A stretch of 64,000 nt of DNA from Macrotrachela quadricornifera (GCA_022393335.1 JAJEKB010021738.1:62001-126000), one strand, 5' to 3'. Shown: positions 10,453 to 23,100, numbered from the stretch's first letter. Notes: generated by a model from the letters alone, not told the origin. Program-made: numbers and translations.

Positions 10453-11331
10453 CTACGATTTTCTGAGCTCAACAATTTTGTCATGGAGTTGTTGCGACCA
10501 TATGGCAATATTTGCATTCTTTTCTGTATAGTTTGGCAACCACAATGATTCTGAACCACCATTTCTGAACTCGGCTACATTCAATGCATAGATATACGGT
10601 GTATTGTCCCACAATGCAAAAATCGGACCACCACTGGCCCCACGACCATTATCACAATCATGCAAATAGAAATTTTCACGTAATTTTTTCTTTATATGAC
10701 ATCCAATATGTGCTCCGGCTGTCTGTCCATTGTGAAAATTAGTCGAATATCCAACCATTGTTCCAGCTGTGGCAAGCATCTCACTTTCGCTAAGTGTCTT
10801 AAACCCGAAGTGGCCGTACTGATCACCAAGCGGTTTAGACAAGCGTAGTAGGGCCCAATCACTTTCACGATAGACGTCTGGTTTCGTTGTACCCCACCAA
10901 ATATAACTGATTGATGATGAATCAGGTGCGTTTCCATTGATTCTGTTCGGGTAAAAAGTTTGTATGTTGTTAAGCTGCTCGGTACTCGGATTGATCACAC
11001 AGTGAGCGGCCGTTAATACTAAATCTCGTCCCACTAATGCTCCAGTACATCCGGTATTCAAGTATCCTATTGCACGCCACGGATAATCCTTCGAGGTGAC
11101 TTGAACTCGGCTATCAATACCAAATATATTCCTGCTTGTTTGATCTGGAATACATGTTGAATGTCCCTGCTCATTCACAACCGAATAACCAACTGAATAA
11201 CCCATTCGCTGATCACAATCAGCGTCGATCGTTGAGTTATAAACGCAACGGTAGCCAATAATGCACATTTTTTCAGCAGTTATGAAGTTTGAACAAAAGA
11301 AAACAACAAGTAATGGTAGAAATTTCGCCAT
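10453..11331 (-). CDS. Secreted trypsin-fold serine protease (V8/glutamyl-endopeptidase-like)
   Basis: An intronless 292-aa frame. Residues 1-19 form a signal peptide (MAKFLPLLVVFFCSNFITA), so the enzyme should be secreted. The chymotrypsin-fold triad is visible: His110 in LTAAHC, Asp158 in SDWALLRL, and Ser233 in GASGGP. Cys95 and Cys111 probably form the usual disulfide flanking the His. The S1 pocket sequence before Ser (HDCDNGRGASGGP) and the compact length recall bacterial and fungal S1B/trypsin-like enzymes more than the multi-cysteine animal digestive trypsins. Residues 20-75 would be a propeptide. The ATG at 11331 is chosen because it begins the signal peptide. Codon use is less AT-biased than in the GH32 or GT32 genes of the window. 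Substrate specificity cannot be read from the sequence; transfer from a microbe is possible but unproven. Confidence 0.9.
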   Translation of the reverse strand: MAKFLPLLVVFFCSNFITAEKMCIIGYRCVYNSTIDADCDQRMGYSVGYSVVNEQGHSTCIPDQTSRNIFGIDSRVQVTSKDYPWRAIGYLNTGCTGALVGRDLVLTAAHCVINPSTEQLNNIQTFYPNRINGNAPDSSSISYIWWGTTKPDVYRESDWALLRLSKPLGDQYGHFGFKTLSESEMLATAGTMVGYSTNFHNGQTAGAHIGCHIKKKLRENFYLHDCDNGRGASGGPIFALWDNTPYIYALNVAEFRNGGSESLWLPNYTEKNANIAIWSQQLHDKIVELRKS

Positions 11332-13851
11332 TTTCAGTATCCGTATTGTGTTTCGTTGTGCCGTGTTTTTATCTGATGTGGTATATGTGATCAGATGTCA
11401 ATATTCTCACTACCACTAGAAAAACAAAATTTTTGTTTTCTAGCCTCTAAAAAAAGTGTATTGGGGACAAAACCTTTTAGTGTTTTAGATTTTGGTAGTA
11501 TATTCTGGACCTTTTAAGGTTCTAGCAAAATATGGTTCTATCTTGAACTTGTTTTTTTATTCTTTCAAGAAAAAATTCTAGTCTTGTTCAAAGCAATCAA
11601 CCAAACGCACTTGTTTTAGTACTAGTGATTAACTTTATATCTCACCTGTTTCAATTCTTTATCTAAATGCGTATTTCTATATCTGACCCTTAATTAAGGG
11701 TAGACCATTGAATTTAACGTCAAACGAATTTAAGTTTTATTAATTAACACTTCATATGAAGTATTAAGTTTTTCAATTAACACGTAATTTACTTGAAATT
11801 ATGTGGTTTAATGATAAGTGTGAGACAAGTACAACTTAATTTCGATTTTCTTGTTAGAAGAGAACTATTTGTCGAAAATAATGATATTCTATAAAGATTA
11901 ATAAAAAGTTGCCATGATCGAGGCATGCAATTCCATTGATGGATTTTCTAAATTTTTGGTCTTGAAAATTCCACTAAGGTAGGAGTATTGCTCTAAAATA
12001 GCGATATTTTATAAAGTTTCATGGAGTACCTTCAAGGTGAAGAAACCACCTTACGGTTCAAAATTCTCGATCCCAAAAATCTTTGATCAAGCTTCTTGGA
12101 AAACATCCGTCTTCTTGCAAAGTTCTTAAATCCACAAACAAAACTTTATTTGTTTCAAAATACATTTGATCATTGGTCAAAGTCACGCAGAGCAGTTCCG
12201 AATCCTAGAAAAACCGTTTGTATCCTGTCTTGCGAAACAATTGAGACTATTCTAGAAATTTTCATTAAGAAACATTCGCGATCAGAACAACACAAAAAAC
12301 ACCCTGTCTCAAATTTTGTCTTTTACTATAAGTTTTCTTTATTGACAGTTATTAAATAACACATAACTTCAAATTACTACAAGTTCTATACTAACTCTCT
12401 TCATTCGTTCATTATCCATGAAATACGGACATTATTAACTAGTTGCAAATTTAAGCTGCCCCTCATAATATATTTCTCTCAATGTCTCTTATGTTTATGT
12501 GAAATACAACTTGGAATTAATAAAATCAAAATAGATAAATTTCTGATAGACCTCAACAGAGTACTGGATTTACTGGCATAAACAAAGTTAATAAGGCGTA
12601 TTATTTTGCCATGTGAAATGGAAATAACTGATGATTCGCTATTTATTGACATAATTTACTTTCATTTGAAGTAGAACAATAAAATTTTTTTCTGAAACAT
12701 CGTAATTCGAAAGCTCTGTTTTTACTTTTGTAGGGATATCAGATAATTTATGTATGCTAAAGGAGTGTGACTTTATATATCGTAGTAATTCTTTCATATG
12801 TATACCATAGGTTATCTAAAAAAATGAACAACCTTGTCTGCCAAAAAAGGATCATTTGAAACAAAACTCTATGATAGATAATTGATATAATATTTTAGTC
12901 AGTTTTTAAACATTGGAAAGAACTCAGGACCAGTGTTGTTTCAAAATATTTTTGTATCAATCTGTTTTTTTCTCGAATTTATTTCTAAAACAATATAATC
13001 AATTTTCGGCTATGCGAGTAGTTCGCTAACATTTTTGTGGCAAATAATTAAAATTTAATTTTAAGAAATATTAAATATGTGTCCTACTTCTTTCGTCAGC
13101 CACTTAGCAAGAGAGTACAAGGATCAACTGAAGCTTCATTTAGTTGTGAATAATTACAAATCTGCCATTCTACAAGTATTTTCAACAGTCGCGAAATAAT
13201 AAAAAAGAAAAGTAAAGAAAAATTTAATTTATGCTCAAAATCTTCTCGTTAATCGATATAATAGCATATTCTACGAATAACAGAACAATTATCAAATATT
13301 TATGGCAGAAAGCAAAAAAGTAAATGCATATTTTGTCAAAATAATTAGTTTGTCCTACGCGATGAATATAATCGTTCATTGATTTTGACAAATCATAATT
13401 AGAAACAATATTTTATATCATATATAGATTTTATCATTTTCTGTATCAACAAAACATGATGGTAGAAACATGGCCTCTTAAATATCTAAACTACTTAAAG
13501 TCAGGTAAGTAGCAATAAGAATATTGACAGTATCTAATTCAAAATCTTCAAGGCATGTTCATGATCATTTTGACCCCTAAAGAACAAATCATAATATTAA
13601 ACAGATTAAATTTCTGAATTTACTGACAATCATAAATAGATCGATAAGAAATGTGCTTTTAAATAAGTTCATTCATAATAACATCAGCGTTATATGTAAA
13701 ATAAATATCAAGATATTTATAATTGCTATGACTGACTTGTGGAGATTTACGATTAACAAAAACTGATCGCTTTATTTTATGAACTGGTTCGATCAAGAAA
13801 AGTTGATAATTAAAATCTAGAAAAAAGAAATTATTCATATCAGCATTAAAT
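11332..13851. other. Intergenic, 2.5 kb, nothing firm
   Basis: AT-rich. A frame at 12096-12359 lacks family motifs. A 40-codon frame at 13077-13199 is no longer than chance allows. No RNA genes or strong repeats are seen. Confidence 0.4.
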
Positions 13852-14510
13852 CTACTTCACTACGTCAATTTTTTTCTCTTTTAAAATTTCAATATCTCGT
13901 TCGACAATATGTATAGCATCGCAGAAACCTATATTGTAAATATATGCGGATTAGATGGTATGTAAGTTCCATTCGACTTTGAAATGCGATTGGAAGCTTC
14001 GATTATCGATAATTCGATAATTCGTAGAAAACGAGTTAACTCTATTGGTGCGTACCACACCTGTCTCCTTTCAATATGTTTTTCACTATGGTGAAATTAG
14101 TTTTCTTTCATTATCAAGTCATGCGTCAAAATTACATTACAGACTTCTTCCATTAACTCAGTTGCTGTTGGTACAGTTTGATTAGCTTCAATTTTCATTA
14201 CTTGTTTACTAGGTATTGCTGTTTTCAGAGGTCCTTCCGATAATAAAAAGTACATAAATATGTATATGTATTAAACTGTTCGAGTTTAGCTGATCTAAAT
14301 TCTGAGACAAAGCATATAGAAAGAAGAGAAATAGATATATCACCCACCCTCAACTGGTATATTTAATTCTTCAATAGTTTCGTTAAGTGCAGCTGATGTA
14401 AAATCAAAAATTATATTGCGATTAAGATGAATCTTAACTTTAGTTTTCGGTGTTGTGCCATCTAGTTACGATTGAAATTGTTCAATATTATAGTGATCTA
14501 AAATTTTCAT
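13852..14510 (-). pseudogene. Exon relics of an unrecognised intron-bearing gene
   Basis: Three coding-like pieces lie in order on the minus strand. The block at 14473-14349 encodes LDGTTPKTKVKIHLNR and on to NIPVEG. A donor (GAGG|GTGGGT) and an acceptor near 14236 (CGGAAG) join it in phase to a block that encodes GPLKTAIPSKQVMKIE and continues to a stop at 14097. A further exon at 13928-13852, after the acceptor TTTACAATATAG, ends VERDIEILKEKKIDVVK-stop. An ATG at 14510 is separated from the first block by an in-frame TAA, so the true 5' part is missing or lies beyond an intron that could use the acceptor CGTAACTAG. The phase into the last exon is not resolved. The minisatellite element starting at 14645 may have removed the 5' end. 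The family is unknown; this could also be a living small gene with unseen exons. Confidence 0.45.
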
Positions 14511-14644
14511 TTACTTAATAAAGGAAACAAACAAAAGCCAATGTGTTTTTTATCCATACATTATTCAACAAATGCAATTATCATTTGGCTATAAATAAAT
14601 GGCTTTAACTGTGAATAGTTCGCGTTTATAAAATGACAGCATTT

Positions 14645-15047
14645 TGTGAAACACGATCTGAAAGAGTGTTGAAGTGCTTAGGGGTAGAAATTTGCACCCC
14701 CCCACACCAGACCGTGACAGACAAACTCTATGACCTTTGTCACAGACCGTGATCGACAGACAAGATTAGCATCACAGACCGTGACCGACAGGGAAGAGTA
14801 GCATCACAGACCATGATCGACAGACAAGATTAGCATTACAGACCGTGACCGACACCTAAGAGTAGCATCACAGACCGTGACCGACAGGCAAGATTAGCAT
14901 CACAGACCGTGACCGACAGCTAAGAGTAGCATTACAGACCGTGACCGACACCTAAGAGTAGCATCACAGACCGTGACCGACAGGCAAGATTAGCATCACA
15001 GACCGTGACCGACAGGCAAAATTAGCATCACAGACCATGACCAACAG
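14645..15047. mobile_element. Minisatellite-bearing element, copy A (right end lost)
   Basis: Starts TGTGAAACACGATCTGAAAG and continues AGTGTTGAAGTG...GGGGTAGAAATTTGCACC, matching the start of the element at 60161. About ten copies of a 32-bp unit follow (CAGACCGTGACCGACAGGCA plus AGATTAGCATCA), with unit starts at 14743, 14775, 14807, 14839, 14871, 14903, 14935, 14967, 14999 and 15031. The inverted right terminus found in copy B is absent here; the array runs straight into an ADP-ribosyltransferase exon. Confidence 0.8.
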
Positions 15048-15050
15048 GCA

Positions 15051-15158
15051 ATCCTGGACGAAGAGGAAGTTCTTCTACCAGCTGGTGTCTTATTTAAAGT
15101 CTTAAATGTCGAGGAAGATAAGAATGAAAAAATGTGGACCATACACTTAGAAATTTAA
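15051..15158 (+). pseudogene. 3' fragment of an arginine ADP-ribosyltransferase gene
   Basis: The plus strand encodes a 35-residue tail (LDEEEVLLPAGVLFKV, then MWTIHLEI and a stop). This is the usual C-terminal end of NAD-arginine ADP-ribosyltransferases, where E-x-EVLLPPGT-x-F-x-V is the last strand after the catalytic R-S-EXE core. The catalytic exons are absent; the fragment begins within the last copy of the 32-bp minisatellite. It could be the last exon of a gene disrupted by the repeat element. Family assignment rests on one short motif. Confidence 0.5.
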
Positions 15159-15577
15159 AAGCTACCATCTTGAGCACGTATAACGAACAAAAGTTTGATA
15201 TAATGCAGAGTTTTGCCATTTTAAATACGACTCTCAAGTATTGTTTAAAAAATAAATAGAACTCATAAATGCCGAAAATCGGTTTATGGACTCTACGCAT
15301 GCGTGCGGAACTTTAGTATATATATATACTAACAGAGGTACCCGATGGTAATTGAGATAGAGGAATAGAACATGATTTTCATGTTAGAAAACGACGCTTT
15401 TTCGGTCATCAAAGGTTTTCGATCTCTAATATTGTAAAATACGCTTAGATTTTGCCGTTCACAATTGTTAGTAATTAACATTTTAAACACTCTTTAAAAA
15501 ATTTTTTCTTTTTGATTTTTATCTACGAACTTTTTCAGTAAAAAAAGAATGCAATCGAGTTTTTACTGTAAAGCTGT
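15159..15577. other. Intergenic, nothing recognised
   Basis: AT-rich stretch between the ADP-ribosyltransferase relic and the Helitron relic. A TATATATATAC run lies at about 15317-15330. Confidence 0.35.
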
Positions 15578-16760
15578 TTAGTACACAATGTTTTTGGTTT
15601 TTCCATCAGATGCATAAATATACAAATTCTTCACCATTGTCACTCTTGAACAGGCAACTTTAAAAGATTGTCGTTGAGCTTTATTAATGGACATTGCGAA
15701 AGCAAGACAAACCGAAAACTGAAGTTGCTTGAATTGAAACGGCATATCAGTAGGTGCCAATAATATCCGTGGTATGAATACATCCACACCAATTGCGCAA
15801 CCGGTCAAGGTAGTTACTTCGATAACAAGAATTATTAGATTTTTTACTGCCAGTCTTGTGCCATTGCACAACCTTCGCACATCCAGATTTATCAAAAGCA
15901 TAGTTGGAGAACCGATTTTTAGTAGTAAGTGGCGTGGCAGCATTTCCAAAGGTTCAAAAGAATTGAGAAATTCAATTGGATATTGAAGCATGTCGTCGAC
16001 ATCAATCACAGTATCAACTGACTTGTAAGATGTTGTTTCTCCAGGAAGCTGTTGTGGAATCTATGAATTGATAGCATTTACGCTATTATTTTTTTATGCT
16101 AGAATGGTACGTTCACGTAACCATTTGTGATCTTTGTAAAGAGTTCAGATGTATAGAAATACACTAATCTCGGGTATTTCGATCGAATCAACAACGTTAC
16201 AAAAGTTGTTCGAAATATTGATGAGATCACTTGTTAGATAAATTGGCACTTTTCCCTTTCCTACTATGAACGATTATTCAGCAAATTGTCCTGCAGATAT
16301 GTCACCTAGTAGATGGACTTGTATAGTCATTTTGAGTCCTAGTGTTATAACATGCCTCCAAAGATATGAAGCTTTCAAGCAGGCATTAAGCTCGTCAGTC
16401 ACTGTATCCTTTGGAATTACAGGCAATGTTTGCCTAAAATTCCCAGCAAGAAGTAAAATCGCTCCATCCATATGTTTTATCATTGCCACGAATATTTTGC
16501 AGAGTACGATCCAAGGCCTCTAATGCTTACCTGTGTAACATTGCGTTCGTTTCATACAGTAAGTTATCGTTCCTCCATAACCTTTACTTTACCAGTTCCT
16601 TTGTTAATGTTACACAGAGGAGCTTCACAATGTGTAAGGTTCAAAAGCAGTTTTGATGTTGAGTGAGCCGTGTGACCATCGTGAAGCAGTGTAGCTGCAG
16701 TATCCGAAGAGGCGATTGCAATCGCAACCTTTGACTTCTGCCGAATTTTAGCTAATGAAG
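15578..16760 (-). pseudogene. Helitron (PIF1-like helicase) remnant
   Basis: Minus-strand blocks align in order with the C-terminal helicase of Helitron Rep/helicase proteins. ASSDTAATLL then GHTAHS near 16730-16670 is the region after the Walker A. AGNFRQTLPVIPKD at about 16440 corresponds to the GDFRQ motif. WLRERTILA near 16110 is followed by YPIEFLNSFEPL at 15980 and LCNGTRL, IPRI and FAMSINKAQRQSF, the last a damaged TINKSQGQT motif. Stops and shifts occur between blocks, for example the stop after KVMEER near 16591, and GDFRQ has become GNFRQ. The Walker A and the Rep/HUH nuclease are missing; the 5' side ends where the palindrome at 16755 begins. Confidence 0.85.
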
Positions 16761-17385
16761 GAACATCCTCAACTATTAAATCGCGTTTTGCTTGGTTCTA
16801 TTACCATTCGATTGGTCTTGGTGAATAGTGAAAAAGGCTATTTGGTTTGGTTTACCGGTCTTCCATTATTGATTTATAGGCGTTTTATTGAATTCTTGGC
16901 CTGTGAATATGAGATTTCAAGGGAACCTGAATGATTGAATTCGAGCTGAAATTTTGTCCATAAACAACTTTCATAGTCATCAGAAAATTCCCAAAGTTTC
17001 AGTCAGAACGAATGTACTGTTATCGAGATATTTACATTTTAAACAGCGTCTTTTTTTGGCTCTATTTGAAACCAGGGATATTCCCAGTACAAGCTAATAT
17101 CTCGGCAAGGATACGTTTGTTCTGGCTCAAACTTTGGGACTTTTCTGATGACTATGAAAGCTGTCTATAGACAAAATTTTAGCTCGAAATTCAACCATTG
17201 AAGTTCTCTTGGACTCTCATATTTATAGGTCAAAAACTCAGTGAAACGCGTGTAAGTCAATAACGGAAGAGCGGAAAACCAAAACCAAATAGCCTTTTTC
17301 ACTATTCACCAAGACCAATCGAATGGTAATAGAACCAAGTAAAAAGCGATTTAACAGTTCAGGATGTTCCCTCGTCAGTGTCGGA
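16755..17385. repeat. 630-bp near-complete palindrome
   Basis: The two halves are reverse complements around a centre near 17068. GGTTCTATTACCATTCGATT at 16796 pairs with AATCGAATGGTAATAGAACC ending at 17340, and the match continues inward (CATAGTCATCAGAAAA with TTTTCTGATGACTATG) and outward into sequence flanking the helicase relic (GATTTAATAGTTGAGGATGT with GATTTAACAGTTCAGGATGT). No open frame or transposase is seen. Confidence 0.85.
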
Positions 17386-20124
17386 CACCTTTTTGCCTAT
17401 CAAGAATTAAGAAAATGAAAAACACCAGTCATTTCTAATGACATGGCTCTCTTTTATCAATCAATACTCAACTAAATCTGTCTCTAACACGCTTATCAAA
17501 CGCTGATTGTATACAAATGCATCTCCAGTAAACTTCTCAATATTTCTATTTTCACATACTATGTCTACTGTTCCTCTTTTTTATTTAGTTTTTTCTTTGA
17601 TTTCTTCTCTTTTCATTTGTCTTTCTCTTATTTCCTATTCTTTTTTATTTTTTTTTATAGCTTTCCCTCTTATTTAAATTCCTTACACTGCATAAATACG
17701 AAATTATGTATTGACATATACTTCTGTATGGTAGTTGCACATTACAAACCTAATGAAATTCTATAAATGCTTACGAGCAATACAAATAAATATGTAAAAT
17801 TTAAAAGAAAAGAAAGAACGAATAACATCTTTTTTTTCATTCTGACACGAAACAAAAAATCCGTTGGGTAGAAATTAAAGTGTGACGCCTTTGAATGTGT
17901 AAAATTATTTTTATCGACGAAAAGCAACAAAAAAAACTTTGTTTGTTATTTCATCAATGATTACAGACGCATGACGTAGTTTCTCTCGCCATCTGAGTCA
18001 TTGGAAAATTCCACGGAATTCAAATTCAAAAAACCATTTCTATTTCGAAATACAGATCTTTTTTCCAAGTACGAACGTTATAAATACGAGCATTAAGATT
18101 TACAATAATCCATTCATTTGATCAAGTATCAATCACAAATACTCGAAGGTAATGATCGAAGCTAACTCTTCTCTTTCTAAAATAAAAGACATCTTTTCTT
18201 ACTAAAATTTCTTCAAGCAGATTGTTGAAGTGTTTCAATTTGTTGAAGGAATAACTTAGTACTGCTAGACGACAGATATCTACAGCTTTCAACATTTAAA
18301 TAAGAACAACAAATTATTATCACAATGCAGATTGAGAAAGTTCACCTTTTTGGATTCTTTTTTTTTATTATTTTCTTTATTTGTTAAGAAATCTATTTAA
18401 TATTTTTCTCTGATGGTTGAGTTGCTGTTTTAGTCAGAGGATATAACGCAGGAATACAAGAAAGTGAAACTTACATAAAGTTTCAAAGCAGTTATAGTGT
18501 CGGAATTTGACAAATTATCTGAAACCTTGTGATGAGCAGAGCGATGACGCGATCGTATCGAATGAGTGGAATACGGTGTTATCAACAATATGCAAAAGAT
18601 GCAGCGTTAGAAAGATTATATAGAAATAGATGACGGTTTTGGCGAGATCATTACAAGTCCGAGTGTTACAAACGACTGATCAAAATTAAAGAACTGCGAT
18701 GAATGTTTAAATTAGTTAAATAGATTAAAATAAAAAGCCATGATAATTAGTACATGGTGATAGAAAACTCTTGTAGCATCTGAAAATACGATCTCTTACA
18801 ATGATACATGAAGAGCTGAGAATATGCTAATAGCCGTCTAAAGTTATAGGGACTATTTCTAGATTATCCTCATAAAGTTATGGAAATCACTCATGGATAG
18901 GCTCTGAAAAGCCATAAAGATTACTTCTAGATAGACCTTAAGAGGTTGAATTGTTGATAGCTAAGTCTGATTCATGTGGAAAAGGATAATCGATGAACCC
19001 ATTCACACAGAAATAATCTGTTTATCGTTAGTTTGTGCCAGCTTCTTCTTTTCAAAATTATGACGGAGTTTAATTATAAAATAATTCAAAAATTTTCAAT
19101 GAGATAACGATGAATATGGAAAATTTCTATCGTATCCTAGCCGGTGTGTCTTGTTATTTTCACCTACAATCAGAGGGATTTCTTGCATGTGAGCGTGCTG
19201 TCACTATCATCCTAAACGCTTCCTTAACTGAGAAATGAATAGCAAATTCGATTTCTTCGACACTAAAAACCTTTAGTCATGTTCATATAAGTCTTCATCT
19301 CATTAAAATAGTTCTTTTCAGACGCAGTATTTTCTAATATCTTATAGATCCTGATAAAAACTAAACTATTTTATAGTTTATTTACGTCATTCAGTGGAAT
19401 TCAAAAGTGAGTGCTTACTTTGCAAGATTCCTCTCGTCAGTTTTGATTTCACTTAAAAATGAATTGAAAAAACTTTGAATTGCATTCACGCACGTATATA
19501 TTTCATCACATTTAGATGTACTTTTTCACTTTGGAAACATAGAAGATCGCTCGTTCTCGATTGGCAAATATAGTGACACGACTTTTCTTTAACTAAAGAC
19601 AGACTTATTATGTTCGTTGAGGAAACATCGAATGAACCATAAAGGATGGTGGTTTCAATATGTTAAACATATCTCGATCAATTTTCAATACTTAGACTTA
19701 ACCTTTTTCCAAAAGATTTGCTGTGTAGTGCTGCATAAAACAGAATATAATTAAACAACAAAATGATGTGCAAATTTTTAAATATTCGTTATAAAATATG
19801 AGGTTTTATTCTGATACATTCCTCGACAATTTTTCGGTCTCATTTTGTTGAAAATAATCAAATTTGAAAGAAAAAAGTGCTCTAGAATATGAACTTGGAA
19901 TGCATCGAGACAAAAGGTCAGAATGATATAACGAAAAAAATATTTTTCAAAAAATCTGAAATACTGAAACTACCATTCTTTATAGCGCATTCGATGTTGA
20001 TCAAAATAAATCTTCATAAAAAAAATGCCAAATATGAAAAACATTTGTCTCATTATTTCAATCTTTATTCGAATTTTTAATTTTTTTTCTGTGGCCTGCC
20101 AATTAGATTTTCAACCTCAACTAG
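17386..20124. other. Intergenic, 2.7 kb
   Basis: AT-rich with no supported gene. A loosely repeated block of about 48 bp (AAAGTTATAGGGACTA, then AAAGTTATGGAAATCACT) occurs at 18840-18960. The frame at 19889-20080 has no motif. The promoter of the downstream SAM-caspase gene should be near the right end. Confidence 0.35.
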
Positions 20125-23100
20125 ATGCAAATGTCTGAATCGACTAGTGAACTCAAGGCCTCAAATTCTGAATTACCTAAACAAGATATTGCAGGTAACG
20201 GTTTTCTAACCAATTGTGTCAAGTAACAAATTAGCTTTTTTTTTTTCAAAATTAGAAAGTGTTATGAACAGTATAATACCTGAATCATGGTCATTAGAAC
20301 AAGTAACTCAATGGCTTTCATCAATCCATTTAGAAAAATATATTGAGAAGTTTAGAGGTAAGTTTTCTTCCATGTTTTTTGTAAAATCTAGGAGTATTCA
20401 AGCAGTAAAAAACAAAAAACTAAATCTTCAAAATGTGTGGTTTTAGTGTTTTCAAAAACAATTTTTGGAATAAAAGAGCGGTGTCATAATCCCATTACAC
20501 CGAGTATCTACATCCAAATAGTAGAATACTTAGCAGGCTGCTCTATTACTTGGGATGTATGACTCAAAGGACGATGACTTCGTCACCTTTGTCGATCACT
20601 ATATGTATTTCTAAATTGGTACAGTTTGAGTTGAGTTGTTTTATTACTCATAGGGTAATGGATGTATCTGCATGAAACGGTGAGATTATATTACACTCAT
20701 TGTTGATTCTTGCGGAAGTTTGAAATGTTGATTTTGTTCGCATTTTTGTGCAACTCTAAGTTAAATTTATTCTGTTTCTTACTATGATGTTGGCTCTCTC
20801 AATGTACGCTATACTCTTTAGTGTCAAACTGATTACATCCTCACTTGCTAGTATGAACATTGGTCGCGATAATAAGATAAGCTATTTAGTTGAATTCTAA
20901 AACGTTAACTTTTTAGATTTCTCTTTGTGCGTATGTATCTTTCTTTCTAGAGTTCTACGAGATTTCATGTTAAGCGAATTATCTGATATGTTGCCCTAAT
21001 TATTATACTAGTTGAGTACGTTTCTCTGTCCATGTAAATATTTTTTGCTTCAAAACGCGTCTCAACAAGTTTCATATAAAAGCTCAAAATTTTGAAAAAA
21101 ATATTCAAATCATCTCAGATTCGAACTTCATCACCATCATCAATATTTTTCGATGAGTTTACCCTAAGAGGGTCAGGGTGAGTTGAACGCATTTAGTAAA
21201 CAAAATATATTTGAACGCGCTAAATGTATTTTGAAAACATGAGATGCGGTTAATTTTTGTTTTGGTCGTATTTGAACACTTTCAATCAAAGTCTTATTTA
21301 ACTCATTTAAACGTGATTTCAACATGGAACGTGTTGAAGCGCTATCAATATTTTTTTTACGATTTCGTTTCAACGCGTCACATGCAAAAACTACATTCAG
21401 ATACGTTTCAAAATTTTTCTAACTGTGTCTCAACGCATTCCATGCTTGCATGGGTTTCATTTAATATGAGGATCATTTATTTTCGGATGATGAGGTTGTT
21501 ACACTAGAACGACTAAAAATGCCCAACTTTTAGAATATATAGTTACTTTGCGGAGTAATGATGTCTTTACTCACTTTACTCGATTACTCTATGGGCTATT
21601 CTGATATTTAGCTCTCCATACTTATGCTATAATAATATGACACCTATAGTTTTACCTAACTTTTTTTTTTTTTAAACAAAGTAGTTATTTTATCAGTTCT
21701 TTTTAGAAAATGAAATTGATGGTGCATTATTAATGAGTGACGGTTTAGATGACACACTATTAAAAGAATTAATTCCTCCATTGAAATGTCGAATAATTTT
21801 CAATAGTGAACGTAAGAAACTTAGGTAATGATTTTCACATCATTAAACTTTCTCTTGTTATATTTTGAATAAAAACTCTTGTTTTAGATCAAGACATCAG
21901 CAGAAATCGACAAAATCAATATCAAATACAAATGATATTCATCCTATATTAAATTCAATCGGCGCATTTAAAATGGTAAAATATAAAAGTTTAAGTCAAA
22001 GAAAGTATTCTTTTACAGATATATATTTTTATTTATTAGGAATCATTGCCATCAAAAAATAATAACCAGTTTCTAGATGCTAATGACACACAAAATGAAA
22101 ATATACAAAGTTACAAATCTTTACCAACAGGTAATTGAAGATCTTAATTTACTTAAGTACGGATTACAGTGCATTCCTTTTGAATATTTATAGGGAGAGT
22201 TAGAGAAACATGCGTCAAAAGAAAACGAGCAACTTCTTTGCCTCTATTTTAAATGATACATAGTGCGAATAATTAAAACAGTTACTCTTTTTATTCAGAG
22301 AAAACTTCGGTTAAAAAGAAGTAGATCAGACTAATCAACCTAAAAAAAACAGTTTCAGTTCCTTTTTTTTTTAAGTTATTGAACTCTATTGATCAGTTAT
22401 TCGTGTCTTTTCTATAACTTCAACATAATATTTATTTCGTTTACAACGAAGAGTTCCGAGACGACAATTTTTCACCTAATCTTACCGTCTAATTGTTTGA
22501 CTTGCTACCAACAATAACTATGTCACGATCCATGATTTAATTTTGCAGAACTTATACTAACACCTTTCATTAAAATAGTTTAAAATATAAAATTATCAAC
22601 ATACTTCACATGATAGAAACGAGAGGACAGCTTCAAACATAAATTCTATTCTAATACCTTGTCAGGTTTTTGAAAACTTCGAATTTACATAAAAGATACA
22701 ACTGAAAAAAATTTTGTACAATAAAGAAAATTTATTAGATCGATCAGATCTCATCCCCAACTGAAAAACTTTGGAATTTGATCCAGTCTATAGGTATTCT
22801 ATCATTAAGAAAACTATTGGCTCAAAAGTGTCTAATCACTTGAGAACTTTTTCCCCATTGAACATCAACATTTTAAATCATTCAGAATATCATTCTTTAC
22901 ATTCATACAATACAATGGCAATAGAGTACTATTATAATCATATCTCTTTCGGTTATAAAATCTTCTGCAGATTTAAAGATAATAAAGATCGACTTTTAGA
23001 ATGTTTCAGGTATGAACAGGAAATGGCAAGTTCCAAAATTAGTTCATCTAATTATCGAAAGTTAGCACTGATTGTCAGTAATGGTAAATATAATCTACCA

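Noticed and set aside
13077..13199. A 40-codon plus-strand frame starting MCPTSFVSHLAREY
   Set aside because: Reasonable composition, but within chance length and without splice or homology support.
14708..15050. CRISPR-like array with ~32-bp spacing
   Set aside because: There are no unique spacers; the whole 32-bp unit repeats, so it is a minisatellite. The host is eukaryotic.
22771..23009. Upstream 80 codons of the caspase exon as coding
   Set aside because: The strong acceptor GTTTCAG at 23009 and the lack of domain similarity before it suggest this part is intron that happens to be open.
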